A DNA stretch of 6,334 nucleotides from an uncultured Planctomycetaceae bacterium (lineage in GTDB: Bacteria; Planctomycetota; Planctomycetia; Pirellulales; UBA1268): assembly GCA_937926325.1 (NCBI GenBank), contig CALAZQ010000484.1, forward strand, positions 1-6,334. The letters run 5' to 3'. The translations under genes and the position numbers were made by a program. The notes beneath the pieces were generated by a model. The model saw only the letters and a list, made by a program, of their open reading frames with translations. It ran no database searches and was not told the origin of the DNA. Numbering within the stretch: position 1 is the first letter of the stretch; each line of letters begins with the position of its first letter. Positions 6,180-6,334 of this stretch are shown here, one piece after another.

Positions 6180-6334
6180 ATGCCACTGGCCGTTTCTTGT
6201 TCGAGGCGGACTTTTCTCGGCCAGCGGGTCGGCTGGACGCTGCTCATCACAGCCTGCATCACCGCCGTCGTCACGCTGCCGCTTCGGGCTGCCGAGGAGC
6301 CCGGCGAACTGGTCTGGTTCGGCACCTACACCGG
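6180..6334 (+). CDS. Lactonase-family beta-propeller protein with Tat-like signal, N-terminal part
   Basis: The gene begins at the ATG at 6180 and runs off the right edge; 51 full codons are visible. Residues 8-14 read SRRTFLG, close to the twin-arginine consensus S-R-R-x-F-L-K. A hydrophobic region follows (about 18-34) and then LRAAEE, with a probable cleavage after the Ala pair (37-38). The mature part starts with ELVWFGTYT (43-51), the first strand signature ('v-y-x-G-T-Y-T') of the lactonase family, seven-bladed propellers related to 6-phosphogluconolactonase YbhE. Members exported in planctomycetes are common and mostly of unproven substrate; sugar lactone hydrolysis in the periplasm would be the default idea. 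The family call rests on this short signature, so it is only moderately firm. It has its own SD (6166-6170) and is divergent from the MFS gene, so shared regulation is possible. Confidence 0.72.
   Translation, partial: MPLAVSCSRRTFLGQRVGWTLLITACITAVVTLPLRAAEEPGELVWFGTYT

Overview
This is a GC-rich window with tightly packed genes. Its gene content fits a planctomycete, most likely Pirellulales-like. The reasons are a secreted autotransporter-type protein with a PEP-CTERM anchor, an MFS transporter whose N-terminus is of the type common in that group, an LpxB with a lineage-type insertion, an exported lactonase-type propeller protein, and weak or variable Shine-Dalgarno (SD) sites. This assignment comes from protein style, not from a marker gene.

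Layout: six genes lie on the minus strand and are read from right to left. They are an MFS transporter (6117 to 4789), a small exported double YHS-like cysteine protein (4718 to 4287), the lipid A disaccharide synthase lpxB (4197 to 2947), an exported alpha/beta hydrolase with a GHSMG nucleophile elbow (2873 to 1878), a PEP-CTERM surface protein (1864 to 329), and the start of an M50 site-2 protease-like membrane metallopeptidase (222 to beyond base 1). On the plus strand, divergent from the MFS gene, starts a lactonase-family beta-propeller protein with a Tat-like signal peptide (6180 to beyond the right edge). The two divergent start codons are 62 bp apart, and that gap holds a strong GC hairpin inside weaker nested inverted repeats.

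How the genes relate: every product is predicted to act in or beyond the inner membrane, or to make outer-membrane lipid. The gaps between the minus-strand genes are 13 to 106 bp. The hydrolase and the PEP-CTERM gene are the closest pair, because the SD of the second overlaps the stop codon of the first. No shared pathway can be shown. Co-transcription of some or all of the six is plausible but not proven, and no convincing intrinsic terminator was seen between them.

No tRNA, rRNA, CRISPR array, insertion sequence or attachment site was seen, and no gene-free stretch exceeds about 110 bp. The window looks like ordinary chromosomal core and envelope territory. Nothing in it amounts to strong evidence for an undescribed system; the findings are modest local oddities.
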